Source of the DNA: Frigoribacterium sp. CG_9.8
GTDB lineage: Bacteria; Actinomycetota; Actinomycetes; Actinomycetales; Microbacteriaceae
DNA: 64,000 nucleotides
Reading direction: 5' to 3'
NCBI RefSeq assembly: GCF_015751965.1
Contig: NZ_JADOVH010000007.1
Location: forward strand, 49,908 to 113,907
Both the position numbers and the translations under genes were made by a program. Of this stretch, positions 62,286 to 64,000 are shown one piece after another; positions within the stretch are counted from its first letter, which is position 1; the number at the start of each line of letters is the position of its first letter. Under the pieces are notes generated by a model that saw nothing but the letters and a program-made list of their open reading frames with translations, had not been told where the DNA came from and did no database searches.

Positions 62286-63440
62286 TTAGGCGCTTTGCAG
62301 TTGGGGTTTGATGACGACCTTGGTCCAGCCGTCATTCCGATCATCGAAGTGGCGGTACGCATCCGCCGCCCCATCGAGCGAAATTTCCTGCGAGACGATC
62401 CACGACGGCTTTGCTTTACCCGCAGCGATCAGGTCCCGTAGTTGACGGTTGTACTTCTTCACCGGGCATTGTCCGCTTCCCATGGTCTGGCCCTTCAACC
62501 ACTGCAATCCGTACTGGATCGGGATCCTGCCCTGCCGAGCATCCTCATCGGGCCCGCCCGGGTCGGCCGGCAGAAACACGCCGACCGTACCAATACCCCC
62601 AGTGAACCGCACCGACTGAATCAGATTGTTCAAAGTCATCGCCGGATCCTCAACGCCTTGCGGATCGTGGGCTTGGTAGCCCACACACTCGCAGCCCCGA
62701 TCAGCACCCAAACCCTTGGTCTGATCTAACACAAACTGCACAGGATCAGTTGTCGAGTAATCAATTGGGATCGCACCGATCTCGGCAGCCAGTCGAAGTC
62801 GATCCGGGTGACGGTCCACAACCATGACCTTGGATGCACCCTTAATCGTGGCAGAAAGAGCGGCCATCAGCCCGACCGGGCCGGCGCCATAAATGACAAC
62901 AGAATCCCCCGGGATAACCCCAGCCATTTCTGTGGCGTGATACCCGGTGGGAAAAATGTCCGACAGCATGACGTAATCGTTTTCTTTCTCCACCGCATCC
63001 TCACCGAGACGCAAGCAGTTGTGGTCCCCGTAAGGGACCCGCAACATCTCGGCCTGGCCTCCCGGGTAGGGACCCATCCCAGCGAAGCCATAGGCCGCGC
63101 CCGCCATGGCCGGGTTCGGCTGGGTGGTCAAACAGTAGTTGGTGAACCCGCGCTCACAGTTCTTACAAAACCCGCAAGAGATATTGAACGGCAAAACGAC
63201 GCGGTCCCCGACTTTCACCCGGTCGACGCCGTTACCGACCTCGATCACCTCTCCCATGTTTTCGTGACCAAATATGCGACCGACCTCAAAATCGGTGCGA
63301 CCTTCATACATGTGCAGGTCCGACCCGCAAATGTTCGTCGTAGTCACCTTCACCAACACGTCAGTGGGGCGTTCAATTTTGGCGTCGGGCACGTCTTCAA
63401 CGTTGACCTGCTTCGGTCCCCTGTATACAACAGCCTTCAT
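62286..63440 (-). CDS. fdhA: Zinc-dependent alcohol dehydrogenase, glutathione-independent formaldehyde dehydrogenase type
   Basis: A 384-aa medium-chain zinc dehydrogenase. Catalytic zinc ligands are in TNICGSDLHMYEGR (Cys), FGHENMGEV (His-Glu) and later DIFPTGYHA (Asp/His region); structural zinc Cys occur in NISCGFCKNCERGFTNYC. The cofactor motif is VVIYGAGPVGLMAAL with VVDRHPDRL (Asp after strand 2, NAD). The insertion FAGMGPYPGGQAEMLRVPYGDHNCL is the hallmark of the Pseudomonas-type FDH that works without added glutathione. GGAGAG lies before ATG 63440. Role: formaldehyde or other aldehyde dismutation/oxidation. Confidence 0.92.
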   Translation of the reverse strand: MKAVVYRGPKQVNVEDVPDAKIERPTDVLVKVTTTNICGSDLHMYEGRTDFEVGRIFGHENMGEVIEVGNGVDRVKVGDRVVLPFNISCGFCKNCERGFTNYCLTTQPNPAMAGAAYGFAGMGPYPGGQAEMLRVPYGDHNCLRLGEDAVEKENDYVMLSDIFPTGYHATEMAGVIPGDSVVIYGAGPVGLMAALSATIKGASKVMVVDRHPDRLRLAAEIGAIPIDYSTTDPVQFVLDQTKGLGADRGCECVGYQAHDPQGVEDPAMTLNNLIQSVRFTGGIGTVGVFLPADPGGPDEDARQGRIPIQYGLQWLKGQTMGSGQCPVKKYNRQLRDLIAAGKAKPSWIVSQEISLDGAADAYRHFDDRNDGWTKVVIKPQLQSA

Positions 63441-63653
63441 TACGCTCTCCTCATCCTCAAAGTTCACACCCGAAACAAATTGCGGCCGCACCTCTGGGAC
63501 GCATCACGGCCAGCAAGCAAATGCTGAGGGCCAGCATCCGCCCAATCCAGGAGCCGACAAAGCGAAAGCTCCATCAGCGACCGGCGGTAAACCTGCTTTA
63601 TGTCCCCCACAAGAGGGGTAAAAAATAATATCCATCTGAGCCCTCGTCATCGC

Positions 63654-63675
63654 TGCCGCCGGAAGCCGGCGGTGC
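63654..63675 (-). terminator. GC-rich hairpin after the SRPBCC gene
   Basis: GCCGCCGG-AA-GCCGGCGGT forms a strong stem just after the stop of the SRPBCC gene. No T-run follows, a form common in actinobacteria. Confidence 0.5.
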
Positions 63676-63688
63676 GTGGGTGTGTTCA

Positions 63689-64000
63689 CTACGAATTGGA
63701 TGGTGCGGCCTCGACGTGGTCCTTGAAGTGGCCCAGCTCTGTTTTGAGCGCATGGTCCGGCACATTCAACACCGCACCAACTTTCTCCGCGACCCCTTCC
63801 GCCTCCCAGTCGATCTGCACCGCCACACGCGAAGCGGAGTCGCTGAGCTTGTGGAAGGTGATCACTCCCCCGTGGTCGACTTCCCCGGCAGTGCTGGTCC
63901 ACGCGATCCGATCGTTGGCAAGTTGCTCAGTGATGACGGTGTCAAATTGGCGACTATCGCCGGCGACACTCATACGCCAGTGGTGGTGGGTGGCATCGAT
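63689..64000 (-). CDS. SRPBCC-family (cyclase/dehydrase-like) protein, 5' part outside window
   Basis: The frame is open to the window edge; 103 residues are visible, starting ATHHHWRMSVAGDSRQFDT. The segment NDRIAWTSTAGEVDHGGVITF and RVAVQIDWEAEGVAEKVG, then an amphipathic LKTELGHFKDHVE helix, are typical of the START/SRPBCC hydrophobic-ligand fold annotated as cyclase/dehydrase in actinobacteria. The ATG at 63973 is internal to the conserved strand, so it is not the true start. The ligand is unknown. It heads toward the aldehyde dehydrogenase group on the same strand, after a hairpin terminator. Confidence 0.8.
   Translation of the reverse strand: MDATHHHWRMSVAGDSRQFDTVITEQLANDRIAWTSTAGEVDHGGVITFHKLSDSASRVAVQIDWEAEGVAEKVGAVLNVPDHALKTELGHFKDHVEAAPSNS

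Overview
The window is high-GC chromosomal DNA of an actinobacterium, most plausibly Microbacteriaceae. The support is the codon composition, tRNA genes without an encoded CCA, several starts that look leaderless, GAF-ANTAR regulators, an LCP-family wall enzyme and the style of the transposases. The family-level assignment is inference; no rRNA is present.

Layout. 1-6 kb: end of a pyruvyl-transferase-like gene, a small thioredoxin-fold protein coupled to a ClC chloride transporter, a LacI regulator divergent from an SDR, and a one-pass membrane protein with an octapeptide repeat. 6-8.3 kb: an IS256-type remnant and a secreted GH13 alpha-amylase with LacI-type operators upstream. 8.9-12.2 kb: tRNA-Arg and a kynurenine operon (kynA, an interrupted amidohydrolase, kynU). 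12.4-22 kb: three MHS-type transporters, a 3-hydroxyisobutyrate-type dehydrogenase, an ArgE-like deacylase, a frameshifted DUF981 gene and a secreted HNH nuclease. 22.4-30.6 kb: tRNA-Ser, an LCP protein, a GIY-YIG protein, menB, a cytochrome-b-like protein overlapping etfA and followed upstream by etfB, a MarR regulator and an aldehyde dehydrogenase. 30.7-40.9 kb: an ArsR-CDF metal efflux operon, small proteins, an acyl-CoA synthetase, an AbiE-like toxin-antitoxin pair with a nonsense mutation in the toxin, a photolyase-like flavoprotein with unusual domain order, and a peroxiredoxin. 41-44 kb: a graveyard of IS3, IS30 and IS110 pieces and an almost complete IS982-family element. 44-50.5 kb: an accessory island with an SDR lacking its catalytic Tyr/Lys, an interrupted Nudix gene, three paralogous 114-115 aa proteins, a methyltransferase, a 53-aa membrane peptide and two GAF-ANTAR proteins. 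50.6-51.9 kb: a complete IS3-family element with inverted repeats and a 3-bp target duplication. 52.3-60.4 kb: a tightly overlapping minus-strand operon nuoA-X-nuoH-J-K-L-M-N. 60.7-64 kb: an aldehyde dehydrogenase, a formaldehyde-dehydrogenase-type zinc enzyme and a truncated SRPBCC gene.

The most interesting system is the nuo operon. It encodes a complex-I-like membrane arm without nuoC, D, E, F, G or I. In the nuoB position lies a 394-aa protein whose N-terminus resembles NuoB without the cluster-ligating cysteines, followed by a Met/His/Asp-rich linker and an unassigned C-terminal domain. By eye, NuoN lacks the usual TM glutamate and NuoM carries Asp in its place. If correct, this complex cannot oxidise NADH in the standard way and must take energy or electrons from something else, or work purely in ion translocation.

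Several otherwise well-preserved genes are interrupted by one in-frame stop or one-base shift (amidohydrolase, DUF981, AbiEii-like toxin, IS982 and IS3 transposases, Nudix). Either real decay or assembly error could explain this; it must be resolved from reads before functional claims are made on those genes.
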